Assembly: GCF_002811875.1 (NCBI RefSeq)
Contig: NZ_NPDZ01000007.1
Coordinates: forward strand, 62,001 to 126,000
DNA length: 64,000 nt
Direction of reading: 5' to 3'
Origin: Leptospira perolatii
GTDB taxonomy: Bacteria; Spirochaetota; Leptospiria; Leptospirales; Leptospiraceae
Shown: piece after piece, positions 16,882-25,393 of the stretch
Layout of the letters: each line of letters starts with the position of its first letter
Numbering within the stretch: the first letter of the stretch is position 1
Position numbers and translations under genes: made by a program
The notes under the pieces: model-generated
The model's database searches: none
Told to the model about the DNA's origin: nothing
The model's input: only the letters and a program-made list of their open reading frames with translations

Positions 16882-18308
16882 AGAATTCCACCCCCAGCTT
16901 ATTCGTATCAGTGCTTCCTTTACTTTTTCTGGTAATTTCTCTTTCGTTTGCAGGATTCGTATTCGGAAAAGGAATCACTGACGGACCGGCACAAATTCTT
17001 CTTTTTACTGCGGGTACAATTTCCGCTGGGATATCCAAAATCCGGGGAATTCCTTGGGAAGAAATAGAAAATTCCATTGTGGAATCGATGAGAAATATTA
17101 TCTCTCCGATTCTGATCCTTTTACTGATCGGTGCTTTGATCGGGATCTGGATTCGTTCCGGAATCGTTCCCGCGCTCATCGTGTGGGGGCTTGAATTAAT
17201 GAGACCTGAAGTATTTTTGCCCTCTGTGTTGATTCTGACTTCAGTGGTCTCACTAGCGACCGGAAGCTCTTGGTCTACCGCCGGAACTGTGGGAGTTGCT
17301 TTAGTGGGAGTAGGTGCCGGGATGGGAATCCCTTTGGGAATTGTCGCCGGAGCGATCGTGTCCGGTTCTTATTTTGGAGATAAACTATCTCCCTTTTCGG
17401 AGACTACGAACCTAGCTTCTTCCATTACGGAAGTGCCTTTGCTTTCTCATATTAGAAATATGGCAATTACAACCTTGCCCGCGTTTTTGATAAGCTTGGT
17501 GCTATTTATTATACTTGGATTCGGCCAGAGAACGGTGGATGGCTCCGGTACGATTCAACCTGTGATTTCTTCTTTAAGGACTTCCTTTCAGATCGGATGG
17601 TATTTGTTAATACCTCCGTTTCTTACTTTTTTCTTAATATACTTAAGGGTCCCAGCGATTCCGGCGCTAATTTTCGGAATCGTCTCCGGGTCTGCTCTTG
17701 CAGTAATTACGCAGGATGGAATTTATAAAAGTGATTTGAGTTTTTGGGAAAACTCCCAAGAGGCGTTTCGATCGGTTTTGATTTCTGCATCAATGGGAAC
17801 CAAGGTCAAGACCGGCCAGGAAATTCTGGATAATCTTTTGTCCAGAGGCGGGATGTCTTCCATGCTTCCCACTGTATGGTTGATCATTTCTGCGATGTTC
17901 TATGCCGGAACCATGGAAGGAGGGGGAATGACCCGAAAGTTCGCGGATTCTATTTTGAGAATTGCAAAGTCTCGAAGAAGCATTCTGACTAGCACTGTCA
18001 TGACTGGTCTTGGTGTAAACCTGCTCTGCGCCGACCAATACCTTGCGATCGTGGTTCCAGCGAAGATGTACAAAGAAGCTTATTCTAGAAAGGAAATAGA
18101 CCCTAGAAATCTTTCTCGGGCTCTGGAAGATTCCGGAACCATGACATCTGCTTTAGTTCCTTGGAATTCTTGTGGCTCCTTTATGGCGTTGGCTTTAGGA
18201 GTTCCTACAGTTGCGTATTTGCCATACGCATTTTTGAATCTGCTTTCTCCAGTCTTATCTTTGTTTACCGCTTGGACAGGAATCGGGATTGCGGGTAAGA
18301 AAAAATAA
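16878..18308 (+). CDS. nhaC: NhaC-type Na+/H+ antiporter
   Basis: Inner-membrane antiporter of 476 residues with about 11-12 hydrophobic helices. Family blocks include TGSSWSTAGTVGVAL, GSYFGDKLSPFSETTN and the C-terminal EDSGTMTSALVPWNSC, matching the NhaC family (sodium/proton exchange; some members exchange malate and lactate with Na+). It probably works in Na+ and pH balance, but the substrate pair is not proved. ATG 16878 overlaps the previous stop by four bases. The gene converges on the acyltransferase at 18371 with about 60 bases between and no convincing terminator. Confidence 0.92.
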   Translation: MKNSTPSLFVSVLPLLFLVISLSFAGFVFGKGITDGPAQILLFTAGTISAGISKIRGIPWEEIENSIVESMRNIISPILILLLIGALIGIWIRSGIVPALIVWGLELMRPEVFLPSVLILTSVVSLATGSSWSTAGTVGVALVGVGAGMGIPLGIVAGAIVSGSYFGDKLSPFSETTNLASSITEVPLLSHIRNMAITTLPAFLISLVLFIILGFGQRTVDGSGTIQPVISSLRTSFQIGWYLLIPPFLTFFLIYLRVPAIPALIFGIVSGSALAVITQDGIYKSDLSFWENSQEAFRSVLISASMGTKVKTGQEILDNLLSRGGMSSMLPTVWLIISAMFYAGTMEGGGMTRKFADSILRIAKSRRSILTSTVMTGLGVNLLCADQYLAIVVPAKMYKEAYSRKEIDPRNLSRALEDSGTMTSALVPWNSCGSFMALALGVPTVAYLPYAFLNLLSPVLSLFTAWTGIGIAGKKK

Positions 18309-18370
18309 TCTCACCCACATTCTTGAGCATTTCTTCGTATCTCGTTTTTCCTAGTTTCGCAACATCTCTT

Positions 18371-19591
18371 TTAGGTAGCGGCTTCCTTCGGAATGGAAGA
18401 TAGTTTCTTTTTTTCTAATATATAATCTTTCAGCATCAAAAAAGGCCTTTCAGTCAATAGGTGGAAGAAATATGCGAAAAAGAAAACTACCAAGCCTGTC
18501 GGGATAAACCAAGCCATTATTTCCCACATCTGAATCGGTCTTGTAGTCCCGAAGATTTTTGTGCAAAAAGGCATCATGATTACCAAGTGAATGATATACG
18601 CGCAGTAAGAAAGTTTTGCGAACGGTCGGAAGACTTTCCACGAAAGCACTTTATGAAGCACAGTGTTTTCTTTTAAACTCAAGATTAAAAGAATTCCCCA
18701 AGCCCATGAAAATGCCGCAAATCTCAGGATCATTCCTCCTACTCGATCAAAATACTCGTTGAATAGGAAAGTCCAACTGATGATCAATCCGAGAGAAAGA
18801 GTCAGAAATCCTCTGTACCATTTCGGATCGGTCAGCACTTTTTGAACCCATTGCGGCTTGTTGAAATAAATATGCGCGATCGTTACCCCGATCAAAATCG
18901 AATCCAAATGTCCTTCTAAAGGATAATAAATTCTGGTCGTGTAGAGAAGAGTTCCTTCATTCGGGGTCACCGCAGAAATTACTGTGGCCACATAAATAAG
19001 CCGATAGAGCAAAGGCCCGAGTACCAAGGAAAGTAGCAGTGCTAACCTGTATTTTTCGGACACCTTCCGATACACCAATAATAGAAAGGCAGGTAACATT
19101 AGATAAAACTGTTCTTCGAAAGAAAGAGACCAGCCGTGAACGATCAATTTCGGAAAATAATTACTCACATAAAAGAAATCGGCCCATACGAAGTTTTTTA
19201 CGGTTTCAATGTTTGCAGCAACAACAGGCGAAGACTTAGCGATTGCTGGCAGAACCAGAAAATATTGAATCGCCAAAAAAGCATAATAGGGCGGAAAAAT
19301 CCTAAGCGTCCTTTTTAGGTAAAATGATTTCAGGTCGATCGTATCTTTTCTAGAGAGTTCTCTTAACAACGGACCCGCGATCAAAAAGCCGCTCAAAACA
19401 AAGAACATATCTATGGATGAGGAACCGTTTTCCAGAAAATTTGCAAACAGCCAATTGTCGTGAGAGACTCTGTGACGCAGTGACACGAACATATGGACAT
19501 ACATCAGCATAAAAATCGCAATGCCACGGATCCCGTTTAAGGAGGGCATTTCCTTGGGATCGGCTTGGAAAACAGCAGTGAAATAATTCAT
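18371..19591 (-). CDS. Acyltransferase family 3 (OafA/YrhL-type) membrane protein
   Basis: 406 residues, about ten membrane helices. The start SLNGIRGIAIFMLMYVHMF has the conserved Arg and His of acyltransferase-3 proteins, and FFVLSGFLI plus SFYLKRTLRIFPPYY are the other family blocks. These enzymes move acetyl or larger acyl groups onto extracytoplasmic sugars such as O-antigen or peptidoglycan. No SGNH domain is fused at the C-terminus. The target may be the LPS made by the loci to the right, but this is inference. It is a single gene, divergent from the copper module. Confidence 0.92.
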   Translation of the reverse strand: MNYFTAVFQADPKEMPSLNGIRGIAIFMLMYVHMFVSLRHRVSHDNWLFANFLENGSSSIDMFFVLSGFLIAGPLLRELSRKDTIDLKSFYLKRTLRIFPPYYAFLAIQYFLVLPAIAKSSPVVAANIETVKNFVWADFFYVSNYFPKLIVHGWSLSFEEQFYLMLPAFLLLVYRKVSEKYRLALLLSLVLGPLLYRLIYVATVISAVTPNEGTLLYTTRIYYPLEGHLDSILIGVTIAHIYFNKPQWVQKVLTDPKWYRGFLTLSLGLIISWTFLFNEYFDRVGGMILRFAAFSWAWGILLILSLKENTVLHKVLSWKVFRPFAKLSYCAYIIHLVIMMPFCTKIFGTTRPIQMWEIMAWFIPTGLVVFFFAYFFHLLTERPFLMLKDYILEKKKLSSIPKEAAT

Positions 19592-19876
19592 TGAAAACCG
19601 TTCTTTTTTAAGTTCGTGGGACAGTGCAGCACGAGCCTGGTTCCAAGCAAGGGATTTTCCTAGGTTAGAAAAAGGATTGCTTCCAAGTGGAGAAAAAGGA
19701 ATAAGATTGACCGGTCTGTATTTTGTCCGCGCGTTTCATAACGATAATTCGAAATTCCGAATTGGAAAATGGATTGCCGGCGATTCGCATTTCCTTAAAA
19801 TTTGAAAAGTGAGCAAAAGCTCATAAAAGAGTAGTTCGGAAGTTTTCTTCCAATTTTCGTACAATGAGGAGAATTA

Positions 19877-21898
19877 ATGAAGATTAGCTGGTGGAACCTT
19901 CGCCTTGTATCCTGGTCTTTGTTCTTTGTTTTCGGAATCCTAGCTGGCGGAATCGTAGCCGCCTGCGGTGGAAAAGAAGGGGAAAAGAGTCCGGACGGAT
20001 TTGCACATATCCTGATGACCGACAATACATTTGCTCCTCCGGTACTCAGAGTGCCTATCGGTGGGACGATCGAATTTGTGAACGCGGGGGGAAATCCGCA
20101 TAACGCGATTGCAGTCGATAAATCCTGGTCCACTGAAAAGGAATTCGGCCAATTAGCGATGGCTCGAGGAACCAAGGTAAAAGTAACTTATCCAAAAGAA
20201 GGAATTTTTCCCTACTATTGTTCCTTCCACGCATCTCCAGATGGCAAAAGCGGAATGGTGGGAGATATTATCGTCGGAGATGTTGCCTATAATTCTGCTG
20301 CACGATTCGGAAAAACTTGGAAGTCCGTGGAGAAATACTCAGGCACTACTCGAAGAGTTCCGGGACAGTATCCGACGATTCAAAATGCTGTAGATGCTTC
20401 TCAACCAGGGGATATGGTTCTGGTGGAACCGGGCGTTTACTACGAGGAAGTCGTAGTTACTACTCCTTCGATTACGATCCGAGGAACAGACAGAAATAAA
20501 GTGATCATAGACGGACAGTTTCAAAGAGGAAACGGTGTCATGGTTGTGGGAGCTGACGGAGTTGCCGTAGAGAACATGACTGCGCGTAACGCTACTCTCA
20601 ACGGATTTTTTTGGACCGGGGTCACTGGCTATCGAGCTTCTTATTTGACCGCTTACAATAACGGCGACTACGGAATTTATGCATTCGATTCTCATAATGG
20701 AGTCTTTGAACATTCTTATGCATCTGGTTCTCCGGATTCCGGGATTTACGTCGGACAATGTTATCCTTGCCACGCGATTTTGTATGATGTTGTTTCGGAG
20801 AATAACGCTCTAGGTTATTCCGGAACGAATTCCGGCGGGGAACTTTATATTATAGGTTCAGTTTGGAAGAATAATATCGTAGGAATTGCTCCGAATACTT
20901 TGGATAGGGAACTCCTTCCTCCGGAGAGAGAAACGACTGTTATAGGTAACTTGGTATATAGCAACAATAACCCGAAGGCGCCTATCTCCGCGCTGGAATA
21001 TCCTTCGTTCGGAAATGGAATCTTGCTCGCGGGCGGACTCAGAAATATCGTTAAGAACAATGTGGTAGTAGATCACGTAAATAATGGTATTGTAATATTA
21101 CCGAATTTGGATGAAAACATTTGGTTATCTCACGAAAATAAGATTGAGAATAACGTAGTCTACAATTCAGGAAAAGCTGACATTTTGCTCGCGGGACCGA
21201 TTAGCATAGGCAATTGCTTTCAGGGAAATAAATACCAAACGATCCTTCCTGCTTTACTCGAGCAGTTGAACGGATGTAATTCGGCGCTTCGAATTCCGCT
21301 AGGCGGTGATCTTTCGTTTATGATCGGTGCATTCTCTATGATGGTGGATGCCGCAGATGGAACCTATCCGAGTGGAAATTACAAGGAGCAGCCGATTCCA
21401 GGTCCGATGGAAAATATGCCTGGAGGAGCCGGTGCACCTGTAAAAGTCGCGGTGCATCCATTCCAAGATTTTAAATTAGATTTAGAGAATATAAAACTTC
21501 CTGCAGAAACGGATAAGGTGCTCGCTTCAGTTCGGAGGACTTCTTCTGCATCGACTGGCCCGATCGGTTTGATCAAGCCGCTTACTTTTATCGGACTTGT
21601 CTTTCATATCGTAGCGTATCTGTTGCCTTTCATGATGTATGTTTGTTGGACTTCCATATCCCTGTTCGATTTGTTAGGTCGAAAGGATTTGGTTTCCCAG
21701 AAATATTTTGGTTGGATAGCCGGAATCGCCTTTGTTCCGTACATAGGAGCAGGTGCTTACCTACTCGCAGGAAAATCCCAGCTTCCGAAATGGTTCCGTC
21801 TGACTTTGGTTTGGTCTGGAATCGGGGCGATTTTCTTACTCGGAATTTACTCCGGAATTTCACTTATGAATGGGGTTGGACCGAAGACAATCGGATAG
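19877..21898 (+). CDS. Cupredoxin / parallel beta-helix lipoprotein with C-terminal membrane helices
   Basis: 673 residues. A signal peptide ends in a lipobox-like AAC with the lipid Cys at about 30. Residues 40-135 form a cupredoxin domain with type 1 copper ligands visible: His75 (NPHNAI), Cys115, His118 and probably Met127. Residues 155-480 are a NosD-like right-handed parallel beta-helix made of repeating N/G-rich rungs (such as IYAFDSHNGVFEH, GLRNIVKNNVVVDH). The C-terminal 130 residues contain three to four membrane helices. That tail resembles the small protein encoded next at 21986. The start ATG 19877 has a GAGGAG ribosome site. It leads a four-gene copper module; electron transfer or copper delivery is the likely role. 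Confidence 0.88.
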   Translation: MKISWWNLRLVSWSLFFVFGILAGGIVAACGGKEGEKSPDGFAHILMTDNTFAPPVLRVPIGGTIEFVNAGGNPHNAIAVDKSWSTEKEFGQLAMARGTKVKVTYPKEGIFPYYCSFHASPDGKSGMVGDIIVGDVAYNSAARFGKTWKSVEKYSGTTRRVPGQYPTIQNAVDASQPGDMVLVEPGVYYEEVVVTTPSITIRGTDRNKVIIDGQFQRGNGVMVVGADGVAVENMTARNATLNGFFWTGVTGYRASYLTAYNNGDYGIYAFDSHNGVFEHSYASGSPDSGIYVGQCYPCHAILYDVVSENNALGYSGTNSGGELYIIGSVWKNNIVGIAPNTLDRELLPPERETTVIGNLVYSNNNPKAPISALEYPSFGNGILLAGGLRNIVKNNVVVDHVNNGIVILPNLDENIWLSHENKIENNVVYNSGKADILLAGPISIGNCFQGNKYQTILPALLEQLNGCNSALRIPLGGDLSFMIGAFSMMVDAADGTYPSGNYKEQPIPGPMENMPGGAGAPVKVAVHPFQDFKLDLENIKLPAETDKVLASVRRTSSASTGPIGLIKPLTFIGLVFHIVAYLLPFMMYVCWTSISLFDLLGRKDLVSQKYFGWIAGIAFVPYIGAGAYLLAGKSQLPKWFRLTLVWSGIGAIFLLGIYSGISLMNGVGPKTIG

Positions 21899-21985
21899 AG
21901 TTACGGATAGGAAAATATTCAATATTCAAACATTACGAATTTTAGGTACAGTAGAAGTACCAAAGGAATTAAGAGGAGAAATTCA

Positions 21986-22294
21986 ATGGCAGAAGTAAGC
22001 ACACCCGGTTTTTTTGCGCTACTGTTTAACTTTTACGGATACTATGTTCCGTTTATATTATTCACTTTATGGGCACCACTTGCGTTGTTAGATCTTTCCA
22101 AGAGAGAAGATATTACTCCGAAACAAGGGAGCTTATGGACTGTCGCAATCCTGCTTCTGCCATTACTCGGCGCAGGAGCTTATCATGCTGCGGGCGGTTC
22201 CAAGATTCCGAGCTGGGCGAAGAATGTTTTGGTATACGGCGGATTTGGACTATTAGTATTGATCATTCTCATTACTTCTATCGCAAAATTTTAA
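21986..22294 (+). CDS. Small membrane protein, paralogue of the preceding gene's tail
   Basis: 102 residues with three hydrophobic helices and a strong ribosome site (AGAGGAG) before ATG 21986. The arrangement YYVPFILFTLWAPLALLDLSKRED...LLPLLGAGAYHAAGGSKIPSW closely parallels the C-terminus of the cupredoxin/beta-helix protein (YLLPFMMYVCWTSISLFDLLGRKD...GAGAYLLAGKSQLPKW). This is a local duplication. The domain resembles the N-terminal membrane region of phospholipase-D/cardiolipin-synthase-like proteins. It may anchor the module in the inner membrane or partner the larger protein. No catalytic residues are seen. Confidence 0.8.
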   Translation: MAEVSTPGFFALLFNFYGYYVPFILFTLWAPLALLDLSKREDITPKQGSLWTVAILLLPLLGAGAYHAAGGSKIPSWAKNVLVYGGFGLLVLIILITSIAKF

Positions 22295-22335
22295 TATACT
22301 GAGGCGTTCGGAGTCGGGCAAACCAGGTAACTAAA

Positions 22336-23358
22336 GTGAATCGAAAGCAATTTCTACGGTGGATGGGAATCGGTGGAGCCGGAATTGTTGCCGGTGCGGG
22401 CATTTCCCGCGCCACAGGGGACGGAAAGGAAGGTGCACTTTGTGAACTGCGACCGACTGGAACCGTAGGAATCAGCGCAAGTACTCGCGCCCCCGGACAG
22501 CCCGGAGGGAATTCCTACGGTAGTATGGTGCATCCTCCCATGCAACTGGATCCGAGTTTCTTATCCAGAATGGAATTGCATTCTTCTCTCCCGAAACCGG
22601 TATCCGGTTCTTTAGTCAAATCTGATATCAGTATTCTAGAAATGCCGCTTACAGTGGCGCATAACACTGTAGTAGACGCTTGGACTTTTAATGGGTTGGT
22701 CCCGGGGCCTGTGCTTCGAGCTAGAGAAGGCCAAATGATGGAAGTGACTTTTCGGAATCTCTCTGTCCATCCGCACTCCATCCATTTCCATGGAAGTCAC
22801 GATCCTGGGGAAGACGGTTGGGAGCCGGTTGTACCGGGGGACCAAAAAGTATATAAAATCCAAGCCGGTCCTGCTGGTTTTCATCCTTACCATTGTCATG
22901 TTCCCCCGCTTAGCAGTCATATGGCGAAAGGATTGTATGGAGGCTTCATCGTGGACCCTCCAGGAGGGCGATCTCCTGCTTATGAGTTTATGCTGATCCT
23001 TTCCGGCTGGGATCTGAAAGAAAAAGGTAAAAACGATATCTATTGTTGGAACGGAATCGCAGGATTCTACGATCGATATCCGATCAAGGTACCGGTTGGA
23101 AAGAAAATAAGATTATATATTGCTAATATGACTGAATATGACCCGGTCGCTTCTTTTCATTTGCATTCTCAGACATTTGATGTTTTTAGGACCGGCACTA
23201 GAAAAGTTCCCGACGATCATACTGACGTAGTCACCTTGGGCCAAACCGAGAGAGTCGTAGTGGAATTCACTTTAAAGAAGCGGGGTCGATATATGTTCCA
23301 TCCGCATCAAACTCATATGGCCGATAGTGGAGCAATGGGTTGGATCGTAGGAATTTGA
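22336..23358 (+). CDS. Two-domain multicopper oxidase (Tat-exported)
   Basis: 340 residues, GTG start at 22336. N-terminal NRKQFLRWMG plus a Gly/Ala-rich hydrophobic stretch is a twin-arginine-like signal (RK version), so it is probably exported folded to the periplasm. Two cupredoxin domains follow. All four HxH pairs of a trinuclear copper centre are visible: IHFHG and YHCH in domain 1, FHLHS and FHPHQTH in domain 2. The HCH Cys with a downstream His forms type 1 copper in domain 1. The axial position reads Leu (HMAKGLYG) instead of Met, as in high-potential laccases. The eight histidines argue for an oxygen-reducing oxidase rather than nitrite reductase. The substrate is unknown; Cu(I), metal or phenol oxidation are all possible. 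Confidence 0.88.
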   Translation: MNRKQFLRWMGIGGAGIVAGAGISRATGDGKEGALCELRPTGTVGISASTRAPGQPGGNSYGSMVHPPMQLDPSFLSRMELHSSLPKPVSGSLVKSDISILEMPLTVAHNTVVDAWTFNGLVPGPVLRAREGQMMEVTFRNLSVHPHSIHFHGSHDPGEDGWEPVVPGDQKVYKIQAGPAGFHPYHCHVPPLSSHMAKGLYGGFIVDPPGGRSPAYEFMLILSGWDLKEKGKNDIYCWNGIAGFYDRYPIKVPVGKKIRLYIANMTEYDPVASFHLHSQTFDVFRTGTRKVPDDHTDVVTLGQTERVVVEFTLKKRGRYMFHPHQTHMADSGAMGWIVGI

Positions 23359-23963
23359 GGCAAATATTTCAACCGAAGCTATTGGCGACAGCTAGCTTGC
23401 TGCTCTTCGGCTTTGCAATCGGTTGGTTCGGAGTCAATTACTTCAAGAAGAGCAGTGATTCGTCCGAGGTTTTCGTTCCGGAATGGAGCAGTGTAAAACT
23501 TACGGATCAAGAAGGCAAGGACCTGGTTCCGAGCAGCTTGAACGGCGAGTTGTTCGTAGTGTATTTTGGATTTTCGCACTGTCCTGATATGTGCCCGTTG
23601 GCTTTAAGCGACATCACGATCGCTTACCAAAATTTGAATCCACAAGAACAAAGTAAAGTACGTCCGGTGTTTATCAGTGTCGATCCGGAAAGAGACACTC
23701 CGGAAGTCATGAAAAAGTACGTGGAGAGGTTTCCTGGAAAAGCACTTGTAGCAATGACTGGAAAGAAGCAGCTCCTGGAAACAATGCAGATTGGTTTTGG
23801 GGCTCGCTCCAAGAAAGTTTCTGCGCCAAGTTTAGAGGGAGGTTATAGCGTGGATCATACTGTTCTTATCTATCTGGTTTCAAAGCAGGGGAAGATTCTT
23901 GCTGCATACCCGAGTGGTACGAGCCCGGAAGAGTTAAGAAAAGGGATTATTAGTCTATTGTAA
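23340..23963 (+). CDS. SCO1/SenC-family copper chaperone
   Basis: 207 residues, a membrane-anchored thioredoxin-fold protein with one N-terminal helix (about 15-35). The copper-binding CxxxC is in GFSHCPDMCPLAL, and the distal ligand His lies in YSVDHTVLIYL. Such proteins load copper into CuA of cytochrome oxidase or into other periplasmic copper enzymes, and can act as thiol reductants. TTG 23340, with GGAG seven bases upstream, overlaps the oxidase stop; TTG 23355 is an alternative. The overlap implies co-expression with the multicopper oxidase, which may be its client. Confidence 0.92.
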   Translation: MDRRNLRQIFQPKLLATASLLLFGFAIGWFGVNYFKKSSDSSEVFVPEWSSVKLTDQEGKDLVPSSLNGELFVVYFGFSHCPDMCPLALSDITIAYQNLNPQEQSKVRPVFISVDPERDTPEVMKKYVERFPGKALVAMTGKKQLLETMQIGFGARSKKVSAPSLEGGYSVDHTVLIYLVSKQGKILAAYPSGTSPEELRKGIISLL

Positions 23964-24024
23964 TATTCTTGGACCGAGGTGAGTCAGTTCGCCTTTAACC
24001 TTAGCCCTTCGGTTCGAAGAAGAA

Positions 24025-24366
24025 TTACTTCTTATCATAAAAAGCGAATACAACTGCAAGTAGAATGAGTATAAAGCTAACTGCGTGATTCCATTTTAGT
24101 TTCTCTCTTAATACCAATATCGCAAATCCTATGAAAATCGTTATCGTAATCACTTCTTGTAGGATCTTTAACTGAAACCCGGAGAAACCGTCTTCCGTGT
24201 ATCCGATCCGATTGGCAGGAACCATGAGGCAGTATTCAAAGAATGCAATTCCCCAAGCTAGAATTACCGTTTTCCAAAGTGGGAGTTCCTGGAAAAACCT
24301 CAAATGTCCGTACCAGGCGAAGGTCATGAATAAGTTTGAGAGAAACAATAGTCCGGTGGTTTTCAT
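24025..24366 (-). CDS. DUF486 (DMT-like) membrane protein
   Basis: 113 residues with four membrane helices, half the size of a drug/metabolite transporter, so it probably works as a dimer. Family blocks FMTFAWYGHLRF, WGIAFFEYCLMVPANRIGY, FQLKILQEVIT and the WNH near the end identify DUF486. The substrate is unknown. It stands alone between the SCO gene (convergent) and the terminator of the heat-shock operon. ATG 24366. Confidence 0.9.
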   Translation of the reverse strand: MKTTGLLFLSNLFMTFAWYGHLRFFQELPLWKTVILAWGIAFFEYCLMVPANRIGYTEDGFSGFQLKILQEVITITIFIGFAILVLREKLKWNHAVSFILILLAVVFAFYDKK

Positions 24367-24403
24367 GATTCAAAGGAAAGGGGAGTAAACTTAAGGTAAA
24401 GAC

Positions 24404-24435
24404 AAAAAAAAACCGGAGACCCTTAAGATCTCCGG
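24404..24435 (-). terminator. Intrinsic terminator of the small heat-shock operon
   Basis: On the minus strand CCGGAGA (24435-24429) pairs with TCTCCGG (24419-24413) around a nine-base loop, followed at once by nine T. It lies about 65 bases beyond the second hsp20 stop and before the DUF486 gene, so it should end the heat-shock transcript there. Confidence 0.85.
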
Positions 24436-24500
24436 TATCTGCATAGTGAAAGCTTTACCAATTTCTTACAGAAACAAACTTTTATCCGGACCGGCTTTTT

Positions 24501-24920
24501 TTAGTCCGTAGTTTTAATCTCTACTTTTCGAGGCTGTGACTTCTTCCTTTGCAAAGAGATGTTCAAGACTCCATTCTTCAAAACTGCGGAGATGTTTTCT
24601 TCCTCTACTGGTTCAGAAAGAATGAAAGATCTTCGGAAATTTCCCGGTCTGTATTCGGAGTATCTTAACTCTCCAGTTGTTTCCGGAAGAGTCGTTTTCC
24701 CGTAAATGAGTAGTTCGTCTTTGTCCAAGGTAATTTCCAGATCACCTTCCTTTACTCCCGGCAGATCCAAGACTAAGAGATGTCTGTCATCATTAGAATA
24801 GATATCTACTGAAGGTGTATAAGTCGGTTTGTTTCCGGTCGTTTCCCTGGTAACCTCCGACTTTGTTTCGGAAATGTTCTGGGCTTTGGTTTCTTGTTTC
24901 TTTAAATCTGATGTGCTCAT
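24501..24920 (-). CDS. hsp20: Hsp20-family small heat-shock protein (second gene)
   Basis: 139 residues, an ATP-independent chaperone that holds unfolding proteins in large oligomers. The alpha-crystallin domain covers about 40-135, with LLVLDLPGVKEGDLEITL at its start and the late VLKNGVLNISL (GVL) motif typical of the family. There is no clear IxI tail. A near-perfect ribosome site (AAGGAGG) precedes the ATG at 24920. Ten bases separate it from the upstream paralogue, so they form one operon under the CIRCE operator. The N-terminal 35 residues are polar and probably disordered. Confidence 0.95.
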   Translation of the reverse strand: MSTSDLKKQETKAQNISETKSEVTRETTGNKPTYTPSVDIYSNDDRHLLVLDLPGVKEGDLEITLDKDELLIYGKTTLPETTGELRYSEYRPGNFRRSFILSEPVEEENISAVLKNGVLNISLQRKKSQPRKVEIKTTD

Positions 24921-24930
24921 TTCTTCCTCC

Positions 24931-25350
24931 TTAAGCCTTTGCTTCGATGCGAATTTTTCTAGGTTTTTCGCTTTCGAGCACTGGAAGCACCAGGGTTAGA
25001 ATTCCCTTTTTTACGTTTGCCTGCACTTTTTCGGAATCCACAGCAAGTGGAAGTTCGAGAGTCCGTTTAAACTTTCCTCTCGATCTCTCTAGTTTGCGGG
25101 CTTTTAGTCCATCGTCTTCGTCCCTTTCTTTGATTTCTCCTGCGATGGTAAGTACATTGTGGGCGACCGTGATATCCAGATCCTCTGGAGCCAGACCAGG
25201 AAGTTCTGCGGTAACAGTGATTTTATCTTGGTCCGAATATACATTGAGAGCTGGGTAGGCTCGACCTACTTCCCAGGTCGGATCGAATAGATTATGAAAC
25301 TGGTTTTGTATTCTGCGAAATTCGTTGAATAAATCTAATTGTGGTTTCAT
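24931..25350 (-). CDS. hsp20: Hsp20-family small heat-shock protein (first gene)
   Basis: 139 residues, paralogue of the next gene. N-terminal helix (LDLFNEFRRIQNQFHNLFDP), then an alpha-crystallin domain (VTAELPGLAPEDLDITV...VKKGILTLVLPV) and a basic end containing an RKIRIE segment. First gene of the operon, with the ATG at 25350 nine bases after an AAAGGAG site. The CIRCE element lies directly upstream, so expression should be repressed by HrcA and rise on heat shock. Confidence 0.95.
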   Translation of the reverse strand: MKPQLDLFNEFRRIQNQFHNLFDPTWEVGRAYPALNVYSDQDKITVTAELPGLAPEDLDITVAHNVLTIAGEIKERDEDDGLKARKLERSRGKFKRTLELPLAVDSEKVQANVKKGILTLVLPVLESEKPRKIRIEAKA

Positions 25351-25364
25351 TATGAGTTTCTCCT

Positions 25365-25393
25365 TTTGGCACTCAGATAATTAGAGTGCCAAA
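25365..25393 (-). promoter_or_regulatory. CIRCE operator (HrcA-binding site)
   Basis: TTTGGCACTC (25365-25374), a nine-base spacer, then GAGTGCCAAA (25384-25393): a perfect 10-bp inverted repeat with the exact CIRCE spacing and core GCACTC/GAGTGC. It sits just before the ribosome site of the first hsp20 gene. A minus-strand -35-like TTGAAA (25410-25405) and -10-like TCTAAT (25385-25380, 19 bases apart) overlap it, so bound HrcA would block the promoter. Confidence 0.93.

Noticed and set aside
18309..18370. Terminator between convergent nhaC and the acyltransferase
   Set aside because: Only a weak GGGT/ACCC pairing with a long loop and no T run.
22336..23358. Copper nitrite reductase (NirK) for the two-domain oxidase
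   Set aside because: Eight His in four HxH pairs and a Leu axial residue fit a trinuclear multicopper oxidase better.
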